A stretch of DNA of 40,905 nt, taken from contig JAEEML010000040.1 of NCBI GenBank assembly GCA_016283195.1, forward strand, positions 1 through 40,905. Direction: 5' to 3'. The notes under the pieces were generated by a model. The model ran no database searches and had not been told where the DNA came from. It saw nothing but the letters and a program-made list of their open reading frames with translations. This stretch comes from Deltaproteobacteria bacterium. GTDB taxonomy: Bacteria > JAEEML01. Positions 32,490 to 40,497 of this stretch are shown piece after piece. The translations under genes were made by a program, and so were the position numbers. The stretch's first letter is position 1. Each line of letters opens with the position of its first letter.

Positions 32490-33497
32490 GTGAAATTCAT
32501 TGATGAAGCAGAGATCTATGTCAAAGCCGGCGACGGCGGACGCGGTTGTGTCAGTTTTGAGCGCGAACGTTTTCGCCCCAACGGTGGCCCTAATGGCGGC
32601 GATGGTGGCAACGGCGGCAGTGTAATTATAAAAGCCGATGGTCGTCTCCATTCGCTGCTCGATTTTAAATATGCCCCGCGCCATTTGGCCAAAAACGGCG
32701 AACACGGCATGGGCGGGCAGTGTAATGGGCGTAAAGGCGAGAGCCTTTTATTGAAAGTGCCGGTGGGCACCGTTATTTACGATGCCGATAGCGGCCAGGA
32801 ACTCGCCGATCTCAAAGAAGATGGCGCTGAGATGGTGGCCGCCCAGGGGGGGCGCGGGGGCCTGGGCAATATGAATTTTGCTTCTGCCACCAATCAGGCG
32901 CCGCGCTATGCTCAGCCCGGCACCCCCGGCGAAGAGCGCAATTTGCGCCTCTCTTTGAAATTACTTGCCGATGTGGGGCTAATAGGCCTCCCTAATGTGG
33001 GTAAATCAACGCTCATCTCCTGTATTAGCGCGGCACGGCCCAAAATTGCCGATTATCCTTTTACTACGCTTATTCCCAATCTTGGCGTAGTAAAAATCGA
33101 CGATGAAGCGAGCTTTGTCGTGGCCGATATTCCCGGCCTGGTGCCCGGAGCGCACGCCGGCAAGGGGCTGGGCGACCGCTTTTTAAAGCATGTGGAGCGC
33201 GTGCGCCTCTTGGTGCATTTGGTGACCGTGAGCGAGGATGAGTCGGCCGACCCGCGGAAAGATTTTCGTACTATCAATAAAGAGCTGGCCCTCTTTAGCC
33301 CGCAGCTAGCCGCCCGCCCGCAGCTTTTGGTGCTCTCTAAGACCGATTTGCCCTGGGCCAAAGAGTGGGAAAAGAAGCTTTCTACCTATGCCAAAAGGCA
33401 AAAAATCCCCTTTATGGCCATCAGCGCCCCCACCGGTGCGGGGCTTGATGAGCTCAAAAAGCGCATCTTTAAATTGCTCCAAGAGGCGGCTGACTAA
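32490..33497 (+). CDS. obgE: GTPase Obg (CgtA)
   Basis: 335 aa from a GTG start (KFIDEAEIYVKAGDGGRG). The Gly-rich Obg fold (about 1-157: RPNGGPNGGDGGNGG) is followed by the G domain: P-loop GLPNVGKST, switch region FTTLIPNLGVV, G3 DIPGL and G4 SKTDL in place of NKxD. No C-terminal OCT domain, as in most Gram-negative Obg. Ribosome-assembly and stress GTPase. Third gene of the rplU operon. A permease gene starts 8 bases later. Confidence 0.97.
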   Translation: MKFIDEAEIYVKAGDGGRGCVSFERERFRPNGGPNGGDGGNGGSVIIKADGRLHSLLDFKYAPRHLAKNGEHGMGGQCNGRKGESLLLKVPVGTVIYDADSGQELADLKEDGAEMVAAQGGRGGLGNMNFASATNQAPRYAQPGTPGEERNLRLSLKLLADVGLIGLPNVGKSTLISCISAARPKIADYPFTTLIPNLGVVKIDDEASFVVADIPGLVPGAHAGKGLGDRFLKHVERVRLLVHLVTVSEDESADPRKDFRTINKELALFSPQLAARPQLLVLSKTDLPWAKEWEKKLSTYAKRQKIPFMAISAPTGAGLDELKKRIFKLLQEAAD

Positions 33498-33505
33498 TAT
33501 TACCC

Positions 33506-34699
33506 ATGAGCGCATTTTCGCGGAATATTTGGGCCTTTGTGCGCCGTGAAGCTGTTTTTAGCATATCTTTGCTCTTAGCCGCTATAAGCGCCTTTATTGT
33601 GCCGCCAAGTAAGGCCTACCTAGCCTATTTTGATGTTGATACTCTTTTAATTCTCTTTGCCCTGATGGCGGTTATCGCCGCCTTGCGCTCCTGCGACCTT
33701 TTTGAGCAGCTGGGCCTTATTCTCTGCCAAAAATTCGATAACTTGCGTGCTCTCTCTATCGCGCTGATTTTTATGGTCTTTTTTAGCAGTATGCTCATCA
33801 CCAACGATGTGGCCCTCATTACCTTTGTGCCTTTTACCCTGGCCATTTTGGGCGGCCATATTTCCGGGCGCCTATTGATGCTCTTGGTTATTTTGGAAAC
33901 CATTGCCGCCAACACCGGCAGCATGCTCACGCCGCTGGGAAATCCGCAAAATCTTTATCTTTATGAGCAAATGGGCCTTGGACTTTTGCCCTTTGTGACC
34001 ATTATTTTGCCTTATACGCTTTTAAGCGGCCTTTTGCTATTTATAAGTGCGCTTTTTATCCCTAAACACTCTTTGGCCACCTCTTGGGCTCTAGCTTTGG
34101 AGAAGGCTGTAGCGCCGCAGGTGCGCTCCTTACACCTTGGCCGCTTTTCCGTTAATCTGGGCAAAAAAGAGCTGATAGTTATTTATTCTTTGCTTTTTCT
34201 TTTGGCTATACTGGCCGTTTTGCGCCTTGTGCCAAAAATTGTGGCTGCCGCCGTTACTTTGGCGGTATTACTTATATTTGATAAAAAAGTATTAAAAACA
34301 GTGGATTACTTTTTGCTTTTAACTTTTGTCTTCTTCTTTATCTTTACCGGGAACTTGGCCGCTCTTAATGAGGTGCACCGGTTCTTTGCAGAAATAATAG
34401 GCGGCCATGAGTTTTTAACGGCGCTTTTAACCAGTCAGGTGATAAGTAATGTGCCGGCTACCTTGCTCCTCTATCCTTTTGCTGCCGATAAAGAGGCTCT
34501 GCTTTTGGGCGTTGATGTTGGCGGGCTCGGCACTTTGGTGGCTTCTTTAGCCAGCCTTATTTCTTACAAATATTATGCGGCGGCAGCCAAAAAAATGGCT
34601 GCCCCTTCGGGCCTCCAATATCTAGCCTATTTTACGCTGGCTAATTTGCTGGCCCTTGGCCTGCTCATGAACCTTTATTATTTCTTTGCTACTGGCTGA
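33506..34699 (+). CDS. ArsB/NhaD (ion-transporter superfamily) membrane permease
   Basis: 397 aa, about ten to eleven TM segments. Family signatures occur twice in pseudo-symmetry: SSMLITNDVALITFVPF (about 95-110) and TGSMLTPLGNPQNLYLY (about 136-152). Members move anions such as arsenite, citrate or Na+/H+; the substrate is not predictable here, and the closest pattern is the YbiR-like SLC13/ArsB group. It follows obgE closely, probably co-transcribed, with no functional link apparent. Confidence 0.85.
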   Translation: MSAFSRNIWAFVRREAVFSISLLLAAISAFIVPPSKAYLAYFDVDTLLILFALMAVIAALRSCDLFEQLGLILCQKFDNLRALSIALIFMVFFSSMLITNDVALITFVPFTLAILGGHISGRLLMLLVILETIAANTGSMLTPLGNPQNLYLYEQMGLGLLPFVTIILPYTLLSGLLLFISALFIPKHSLATSWALALEKAVAPQVRSLHLGRFSVNLGKKELIVIYSLLFLLAILAVLRLVPKIVAAAVTLAVLLIFDKKVLKTVDYFLLLTFVFFFIFTGNLAALNEVHRFFAEIIGGHEFLTALLTSQVISNVPATLLLYPFAADKEALLLGVDVGGLGTLVASLASLISYKYYAAAAKKMAAPSGLQYLAYFTLANLLALGLLMNLYYFFATG

Positions 34700-34774
34700 C
34701 ACATTTGGTCTTTATTATTGTTTATAATATGTGCTATAAGGCGTTTCGTTATGCCGTTGTGAGCGGAGTTAGGC

Positions 34775-35200
34775 ATGAGTATTAATAGAAATAGCGTAGA
34801 TTATGACAATATTTCCGAATCAACCCGGATGGTATCTCTTTCCAGTATTGGCCCGGATTTGGCAGAGAGCGCGCCGCAGAGTTTTAAAATTGACCCATTG
34901 CCACCTAATTACAAACCCAGTTTGGAGATTATTGAAGGGCCGCATGCCGGCCAAATATTCAAAATCGAAAAGCCGATGGTTATTTTGGGGCGGGTTTCCG
35001 ATGTAGCTGATATCGTGATTCCCTGCGCCTCGGCTTCGCGTTCGCACGCTTCGATAACTTTTAGAAAAGGGCAGTTTTATATTTCGGACCTTGGCTCTAC
35101 CAACGGCACTCAGGTAGATGGCAAAATGGTTAGCGAAGCCCCGCTCTCCTTAGGCTCACGCATTACCATAGGCGACAATGTCTTTATTTTTACATATTAA
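34775..35200 (+). CDS. FHA-domain protein
   Basis: 141 aa. An N-terminal ~45 residues rich in Ser/Thr (possible phosphorylation region) precede a single FHA domain (about 47-141) with the phosphothreonine-binding residues: LGR, SRSHASI and STNG. FHA proteins bind phospho-Thr partners of Ser/Thr kinases. No kinase is in the window. Its last 23 bases overlap the start of the following lipoprotein gene in another frame, so translation is probably coupled. A possible promoter (TATAAG about 34735) lies upstream. Confidence 0.88.
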   Translation: MSINRNSVDYDNISESTRMVSLSSIGPDLAESAPQSFKIDPLPPNYKPSLEIIEGPHAGQIFKIEKPMVILGRVSDVADIVIPCASASRSHASITFRKGQFYISDLGSTNGTQVDGKMVSEAPLSLGSRITIGDNVFIFTY

Positions 35201-36095
35201 AATAATCATTTTTTTTCTTAGCTTTTTAGCTTTTTCCGCCTGCCAAACGAGTGATGTGGCGCCGCAGCAAAATATTAAGCAGCCGGAAGCTAGGCGCTCC
35301 GGGCGAGTGCAGCTTTTGCCGCCGGTCAAAAATATAAAAACCTTGCAAATCAGTGTTGACGGTTCTTCCTGGGCAACAGTTAAGAGGGTAGGTAAACACT
35401 TTGTTGCGCCGGATGGCCATTATTATAATTTTCTTTTTGAGCCGCTTATAAGCGATACTCTGGATCTCAATATCGAGCTGGGCCAAAAAATGCCCACCGG
35501 GGCAGTGCCGGGCCGCAAACTCTCGATAAAGGCGCAGGTAAAAGACGGTTCTACTTTAGAATATCAATTTCAGGAGACAGAAAGCGGCCTTTACGGCGGA
35601 AGTGCTTATGAAAAAGGGCTTTTGCACTGGCCGCCATCTTTTTGGGACGATTGGCGGGAAGTAGCGAAAAAAGATAATAAATATATTGATTACCGCTTTT
35701 TTCATTTTGATATTTCTCAGGCTGTGGCTCTTAGTATAACCAGCGAGACCATGAAATATACTTGGGATTTAAAGGCCCTTAATAAAACGACTCCCAATTC
35801 CAATGCCCTTCTTTATCAAATAAACGCTCTGGCCCCAGAGGTGCCGTGGCAAACCAGGGAAAATTGCCCATCTTCCAAAAAGCAACTGCGCACGGTTATG
35901 ATTAAGGGCGCCGGCGGAGTTACACTGGCTAAATTGGAATTATGCATAGATAATGGCCGCCTTTGGGGTAAAGCCGGGGAGGGTGACTTTTACCTTTTGC
36001 CAAACCAGAGCTCAAGGCTGGTGGGACTGATTATAGTTTTAGTGCGGGAGGGTGGCGAAACGGCCGCTCTTATGGAGCAAATAAGTGAAAATTGA
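35178..36095 (+). CDS. Lipoprotein, DUF4340-like
   Basis: 305 aa. Signal MSLFLHIKIIIFFLSFLAFSAC with lipobox FSAC. After it comes a beta-rich region containing VKNIKTLQISVDGSSWATVKRVG, FHFDISQAVALSITSE and a Trp-rich segment LLHWPPSFWDDWREV. The pattern of alternating 'i..i.i.....w.l.r' strands resembles DUF4340 proteins found with gliding or ABC-2 modules, but the match is weak. It overlaps the FHA gene by 23 bases and rnc by 11 bases, so it is tightly embedded in this operon. Confidence 0.65.
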   Translation: MSLFLHIKIIIFFLSFLAFSACQTSDVAPQQNIKQPEARRSGRVQLLPPVKNIKTLQISVDGSSWATVKRVGKHFVAPDGHYYNFLFEPLISDTLDLNIELGQKMPTGAVPGRKLSIKAQVKDGSTLEYQFQETESGLYGGSAYEKGLLHWPPSFWDDWREVAKKDNKYIDYRFFHFDISQAVALSITSETMKYTWDLKALNKTTPNSNALLYQINALAPEVPWQTRENCPSSKKQLRTVMIKGAGGVTLAKLELCIDNGRLWGKAGEGDFYLLPNQSSRLVGLIIVLVREGGETAALMEQISEN

Positions 36096-36882
36096 CCGCA
36101 AATTGCACCGCGAAAGTCATTATGAGGACAAAATCCGGCCGCTGAAAGAGGAAGACCCGCTGAAAAGAGCCCGCCGCCTTGTGGAAAATACCATCGGTAC
36201 CTGGCCGGAAGAGATATTGGGCTACAAATTTAAAGATAATACGCTCTTACTTTCGGCTCTTACCCACACCTCGTTTTATAACGAATCACACCCGCCGTGG
36301 ATTCACTATCAGCGCCTGGAATTTTTGGGCGATGCCGTACTGGAATATATTTCCAGCGAATATTTATATAATAAATACCCTGATATACCTGAAGGTGTGC
36401 TCACTAAAAAACGGGTAGCTATGGTGCGCGAAGAGGCCTTTGCCGGCCTCGCCCAAAAGTGGAATCTTTCGGCCTATATTTTGGTGGGGCGCGGCGATAT
36501 TGCTTTAAAGCAGGCGCGTCTGCCCTCTATTATGGCCGATGTGGTGGAGGCCATTTGCGCCGCTATTTACCTCGATGGCGGCCTTGATGAACTTAAAAGT
36601 CGCATATTGCCCTGGCTTAAAGAGCTTGATGTGGAAGCGAGCGCCGCCATTACCGATTATAAAACTATTTTGCAAGAAAAAATTCAGCCTTTGGGGCTTG
36701 GTACCCCCACTTATCATATAGCCAGCCAAAGCGGCCCGGCTCATAATCCCACTTTTACTGTGGAAGTTACGGCCGGTGAGCACTGGCGGGCCAGCGGCAC
36801 CGGACATTCGGTAAAAGCGGCCGGCCATGAAGCAGCCAAAGCCCTGCTCAGAATTTTGGAAAAAGAAGAAAGTGAGAAATAA
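36085..36882 (+). CDS. rnc: Ribonuclease III
   Basis: 265 aa from a GTG start inside the end of the preceding gene; a ~35-residue charged N-terminal extension precedes the RNase III domain. Signature RLEFLGDAVLEYISS and the second acidic site DVVEAICAAIYLDGG are intact. The C-terminal dsRNA-binding domain ends GTGHSVKAAGHEAAKALL. Cuts double-stranded RNA, including rRNA precursors. One base separates its stop codon from the era ATG, the classic rnc-era pair. Confidence 0.96.
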   Translation: MKIDRKLHRESHYEDKIRPLKEEDPLKRARRLVENTIGTWPEEILGYKFKDNTLLLSALTHTSFYNESHPPWIHYQRLEFLGDAVLEYISSEYLYNKYPDIPEGVLTKKRVAMVREEAFAGLAQKWNLSAYILVGRGDIALKQARLPSIMADVVEAICAAIYLDGGLDELKSRILPWLKELDVEASAAITDYKTILQEKIQPLGLGTPTYHIASQSGPAHNPTFTVEVTAGEHWRASGTGHSVKAAGHEAAKALLRILEKEESEK

Positions 36883-36883
36883 G

Positions 36884-37867
36884 ATGGCCGATTTAGAGCA
36901 AGAAAACGAAAACGCTGAAAGTACAGCTTTAAAACAGCTAAAACATGTGGGCACGGTGGCTATCATCGGTGTACCTAATGTGGGCAAATCAACACTGCTC
37001 AATAATATTATGGGCATGAAGCTCTCCATTACTTGTAAAAAGCCGCAGACCACGAGAAACCAAGTGCGCGGTATTTTGGAGCGCCCCGGCGCCCAAGTGG
37101 TATTTATTGATACTCCCGGTATTCACGCTTCCGATAAAAAGCTCAACCGCTATATGGTGCAAAATGCCGTTATGGCTATGGAAGAGGCTGATTTGGTGTT
37201 GGTGCTTAGTGATTTCTTGCCGAAAAGTGCCGAGCTGCCGCCGGATTGCGATTTAGGTATTAAGCCGCTTTTAAGCCACCTGGCAAAGCTTTCCTCGCCG
37301 GTTATTCTGGCTCTCAATAAGGTGGACAGGCTGGAAGATAAAAGGCTCCTTTTGCCGGTGATGAATGCTCTCGCAAAGCGCTTTAATTTTAAAGATATTT
37401 ATCCCATAAGCGCTCTTAAAAGCGATGGCGTTGAAGCGCTTCTTGAGGGCATTATTGCCAATTTGCCGGCCGGTTATCCGCTCTTTGCCGCCGGTACTTA
37501 TACCGATATTACCGAGCGCTTTTTAGCTGCGGAAATTATCCGCGAAAAGCTGATGAGCCACACCCAGCAGGAAGTGCCTTATTCCAGCGCGGTAACCATC
37601 GACTCTTTTGAAGATAAACGCGAGCAGGAAAAACCTTTGGTGCACATTGCGGCCTCCATTATAGTGGAGCGCGATTCGCAAAAGGCTATAGTTATCGGCA
37701 AGGGCGGCAGTATGATTCGTGCCATTGGCACAGCAGCTCGCCGCGAGCTGGAAGAGATGCTGGAGAGCCGCGTTTATCTCGATCTCATGGTGAAAGTGGC
37801 CGAGAAGTGGACACAGGATAGCTCCATGCTGGCCCGGCTTGGTTATTTTTCGCCTGAGGTACCGTAA
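36884..37867 (+). CDS. era: GTPase Era
   Basis: 327 aa from ATG 36884 (MADLEQENEN), one base after rnc; a 19-codon longer frame inside rnc is unlikely. The N-terminus is extended by ~20 acidic residues. G domain: P-loop GVPNVGKST, switch/G2 KKPQTTRNQVRG, G3 DTPGI, G4 NKVD. The C-terminal KH domain has IVIGKGGSMIRAIG. Binds 16S rRNA near its 3' end during 30S maturation. A response-regulator gene starts 11 bases later. Confidence 0.97.
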   Translation: MADLEQENENAESTALKQLKHVGTVAIIGVPNVGKSTLLNNIMGMKLSITCKKPQTTRNQVRGILERPGAQVVFIDTPGIHASDKKLNRYMVQNAVMAMEEADLVLVLSDFLPKSAELPPDCDLGIKPLLSHLAKLSSPVILALNKVDRLEDKRLLLPVMNALAKRFNFKDIYPISALKSDGVEALLEGIIANLPAGYPLFAAGTYTDITERFLAAEIIREKLMSHTQQEVPYSSAVTIDSFEDKREQEKPLVHIAASIIVERDSQKAIVIGKGGSMIRAIGTAARRELEEMLESRVYLDLMVKVAEKWTQDSSMLARLGYFSPEVP

Positions 37868-37878
37868 AAGAGGGCATA

Positions 37879-38571
37879 ATGGCTAAAATACTTCTGGTGG
37901 AAGATGAACTTTCCATCGCTCGCGGGCTCATTTTCAATCTTGAGGCCGAGGATTATGCGGTAAAACATGTCACTATGGCCGAAGAAGCCCTTTTAATCTA
38001 TGAAAAATATGATCTTATTATTCTTGATTTGATGTTGCCTGGCATGAGTGGCTATGAGTTTTTGCGTGAAGTGCGCAGCCATGATTTTCGCCTGCCGGTG
38101 CTGATTCTTTCGGCTATGTCCGGTGACGAAGCCGTAGTTAAGGGGCTGGAGCTTGGAGCCGATGATTATGTGATAAAGCCCTTTTCGCTGGCCCAGCTCT
38201 TGCTCCGCATTAAGCGCCTAATTTTGCGCAGCCAGTGGGCGCCGAGAGAAATAGAGAGCCTTAAATATTATAATGTAAACGGCTATCATGTTGATTTTGA
38301 TAACTTTTTAGCCATAAAAGAAGAGAGCGGCGAAAAGGTGGTATTAACCCAGTTTGAAGCTGGGCTTCTGCGCTATCTTATTGCTCACAAAAACCAGGTT
38401 GTTACGCGTGAAGAGCTTTTAAGTGAGGTATGGGGCTATGAAAACCCCCCTTCGGAGACGCGCACAGTGGATATTTTTATGGGCCGATTGCGCAAAATTT
38501 TTGAAGAAAATGCCCGCGCGCCGCGTCACTTTTTGAGCATCCGTGGTGCCGGTTATAAGTTTGAAGAATAA
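37879..38571 (+). CDS. OmpR/PhoB-family response regulator
   Basis: 230 aa. The receiver domain (1-115) has the acidic pair at ED (about 8-9), phospho-acceptor Asp in LIILDLMLPGMSG (about 52) and the Lys of VIKPFSL (about 102). The C-terminal winged-helix domain ends RTVDIFMGRLRKIFEE..ISIRGAGYKF-type. GAGGG precedes the ATG and the gene trails era by 11 bases, so it is probably co-expressed with the rnc-era genes. No histidine kinase is adjacent: the gene is followed by a tRNA on the other strand. Confidence 0.93.
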   Translation: MAKILLVEDELSIARGLIFNLEAEDYAVKHVTMAEEALLIYEKYDLIILDLMLPGMSGYEFLREVRSHDFRLPVLILSAMSGDEAVVKGLELGADDYVIKPFSLAQLLLRIKRLILRSQWAPREIESLKYYNVNGYHVDFDNFLAIKEESGEKVVLTQFEAGLLRYLIAHKNQVVTREELLSEVWGYENPPSETRTVDIFMGRLRKIFEENARAPRHFLSIRGAGYKFEE

Positions 38572-38595
38572 AAAAAAGCCCTCTTCCGAGGGCTT
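38570..38595 (-). terminator. Terminator of tRNA-fMet (hairpin shared with the response regulator end)
   Basis: Eight-bp stem AAGCCCTC/GAGGGCTT (38576-38583 with 38588-38595). On the minus strand it is followed by eight T residues, serving the tRNA; on the plus strand it lies 4 bases after the response-regulator stop codon without a T-run. Confidence 0.88.
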
Positions 38596-38606
38596 AAATT
38601 TAAATT

Positions 38607-38683
<77 letters not shown>

Positions 38684-38694
38684 GCTCTGGCAGC

Positions 38695-38723
38695 CCTATA
38701 AATCTAGTTAGCTAAAAAGTCAA
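38695..38723 (-). promoter_or_regulatory. Sigma-70 promoter of tRNA-fMet
   Basis: Minus strand TTGACT (38718-38723), 17-base spacer, TATAGG (38695-38700), about 11 bases before the tRNA 5' end. Confidence 0.88.
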
Positions 38724-38820
38724 GCCCTTTTTTGTCTTAAAAATGTATTGCAAATGCTTCCGCACATTGTTACCATTCCCTTTGCCCTCTTTTATGGGGC
38801 AGCATATAGGGGCGTATATG

Positions 38821-38837
38821 TTGGCACATAAATTGCA
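38821..38837 (+). promoter_or_regulatory. Sigma-54 (-24/-12) promoter
   Basis: TTGGCACATAAATTGCA: GG at 38823-38824, ten bases, GC at 38835-38836, near-perfect match to TGGCACG-N4-TTGCW. The expected transcription start (about 38848) falls inside the adjacent (AG)13 tract. The downstream genes are the lipoprotein at 38995 and two secreted proteins. Confidence 0.7.
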
Positions 38838-38868
<31 letters not shown>

Positions 38869-38994
38869 TATGCGTTAACAGCCTTTTCTTGGCTGCCCGT
38901 TTCCTTTTTCTTCAAAAAAATACCCATAAAATCAATCAATTTCCGTTTTGGCAATCAAGCGGTGCAGTTGCCGCTTTGTTAAAGGAGAAATAGT

Positions 38995-39540
38995 ATGAAA
39001 GCGAAAATTTATGCCTTAGTGCTGCTTTTGCCGCTTTTGGCTCTTGTACCCGGCTGTTCCAAGCCGGTGGCCGGCAATACATCTTCGCAGCAACTAGGCG
39101 AAAAGTGTTCCCCGCCGGAGACCGACTGTATGGAAGGGCTCTACTGCGAAGACGGTACCTGCCGTGCTGTTTGTCAAAACGATGATGACTGCGGCTGGCC
39201 GGATAGCCAAATGAAATGCAAAGCGCAGCGCTGTGTGAAAACAATCGAGCCGACAAATAATAATAACAATAATAACCAGGATGCCGAGAGCGATAATCAT
39301 AATAACAACCACGACAGCCAAAGTGATGCTGTAAGTGATAATCCCGGCCCCGGCCCGAATATTCCGACTGAGCGGGCCAAAGCTGTTCCGCCTGCCGGTT
39401 ACGGCCTCGCGCCGGTGGCGGGAAAAACCAGCGGCGAGCGCTTTAAAATTCGTGTAGTTGGCGGCTCGCTCACCGGCGCGGCTCAGAATGAAGTTGGCCA
39501 GCAGGTTATTGTGAGCGATGGCGCTTGGAATAATAAATGA
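38995..39540 (+). CDS. Cys-rich lipoprotein with Asn/Asp-rich linker
   Basis: 181 aa. Signal MKAKIYALVLLLPLLALVPGC, lipobox VPGC. Residues about 35-85 form a Cys-rich module (GEKCSPPETDCMEGLYCEDGTCRAVC, then DDDCG and CKAQRC) of the kind seen in myxobacterial-type surface proteins. A low-complexity linker follows (about 88-125, polyAsn run and QSDAVSDNPGPGP), with the SDAxSD motif shared with two FISUMP lipoproteins. The C-terminus (about 130-181) has no known domain. AAAGGAG precedes the ATG. Predicted sigma-54 control; first gene of a run with the two secreted paralogs. Confidence 0.8.
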   Translation: MKAKIYALVLLLPLLALVPGCSKPVAGNTSSQQLGEKCSPPETDCMEGLYCEDGTCRAVCQNDDDCGWPDSQMKCKAQRCVKTIEPTNNNNNNNQDAESDNHNNNHDSQSDAVSDNPGPGPNIPTERAKAVPPAGYGLAPVAGKTSGERFKIRVVGGSLTGAAQNEVGQQVIVSDGAWNNK

Positions 39541-39571
39541 AGTGTTAAACAACTAACATAAGGAGAATATT

Positions 39572-40486
39572 ATGAAAATGTCAAAATGTAGTGCTCTTTT
39601 TGCCGCTCTTTCTTTACTAGCTACCGGCCCGGTATTGGCCGCTGATACGCCGCCAGCCAGCGTGCCGCTCTCGTTTTCGCACCACGGTATTTTGTGGGAC
39701 GGCGATGAATTGGCCAACGGCGAATTTCGCATTAAAGCCACTCTTTATGATGGCGCCGGCGTGGCTATAGCGGCTAGCGATAATACGAGCGCTGTTAATG
39801 TGGAAGACGGTTTTTACAGCGTGACCATTGCTGATATTGATAGCGCAAAACTGGCCGCTGCCGCCGGTAATGTCACTCTGGGCCTGCAAGTGGAAAATGA
39901 TCCTGAGCTTACGCCGCGTATCAAAGTCAATGCGGTGCCTTTTGCCATTTTGGCAGCCAAAGCGGAGAGCGCAGCAAAAGCGGATAAGGCAACAAATGCC
40001 GAGAGCGCTGATTTTGCCACATCAGCCTCCAAAGCGAGCCAGCTTAATTGTACAGGCTGCGTTGGCCAGCAACATATTGATCCCACTCTTTTAACATCTA
40101 TGGGTGGTAGTGGTTATGGCCCTGCTGCTTATGGGCAATTTTATTTTTCAACATCTCCTGGAAGTGGTACTGTAGCAGCTGGTATTAAAGGCAAAGGCTT
40201 AACTGATATAACTTGGAATAACACTGATCAACTAGTTACGGTAAAATTTGATTCCAACCATATTATGCCTACAGCTGATTATATGTTGGTGATCAACTTG
40301 CCAAATAATTATACCGGCTATCATTGTGTGCCCCAAATTATTGAGCAGGAAAAATCATATTTCACCTTTAAAATAAGAGAATACCAGCCTGATTCCACTT
40401 CTGGCTATAATTATGGCTTATGTGGGACAGGTAATATGGGTTACGGCTCTTCAACATACTTTAATATATTTGTATATGCCGAATAA
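39572..40486 (+). CDS. Secreted modular protein with Ala-rich stalk and CTGC motif
   Basis: 304 aa. Signal peptide MKMSKCSALFAALSLLATGPVLA cleaved at ALA-AD. The N-terminal domain (about 30-130: SFSHHGILWDGDELANGEFRIKATLYD, VEDGFYSVTIADID, GLQVENDPELTPR, AVPFAILAAKAESA) is shared with the next gene. An Ala/Ser/Lys stalk of A-x-x-A repeats (about 130-150) leads to SQLNCTGCVGQQHID. The last ~140 residues differ in composition (Gly/Ser/Tyr/Asn-rich, AT-richer DNA from about 40100) and look like an exchangeable tip domain. The organisation resembles fibre or adhesin proteins; function not established. AAGGAG upstream, 31 bases after the lipoprotein gene. Confidence 0.8.
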   Translation: MKMSKCSALFAALSLLATGPVLAADTPPASVPLSFSHHGILWDGDELANGEFRIKATLYDGAGVAIAASDNTSAVNVEDGFYSVTIADIDSAKLAAAAGNVTLGLQVENDPELTPRIKVNAVPFAILAAKAESAAKADKATNAESADFATSASKASQLNCTGCVGQQHIDPTLLTSMGGSGYGPAAYGQFYFSTSPGSGTVAAGIKGKGLTDITWNNTDQLVTVKFDSNHIMPTADYMLVINLPNNYTGYHCVPQIIEQEKSYFTFKIREYQPDSTSGYNYGLCGTGNMGYGSSTYFNIFVYAE

Positions 40487-40497
40487 AGGAGCCTTCT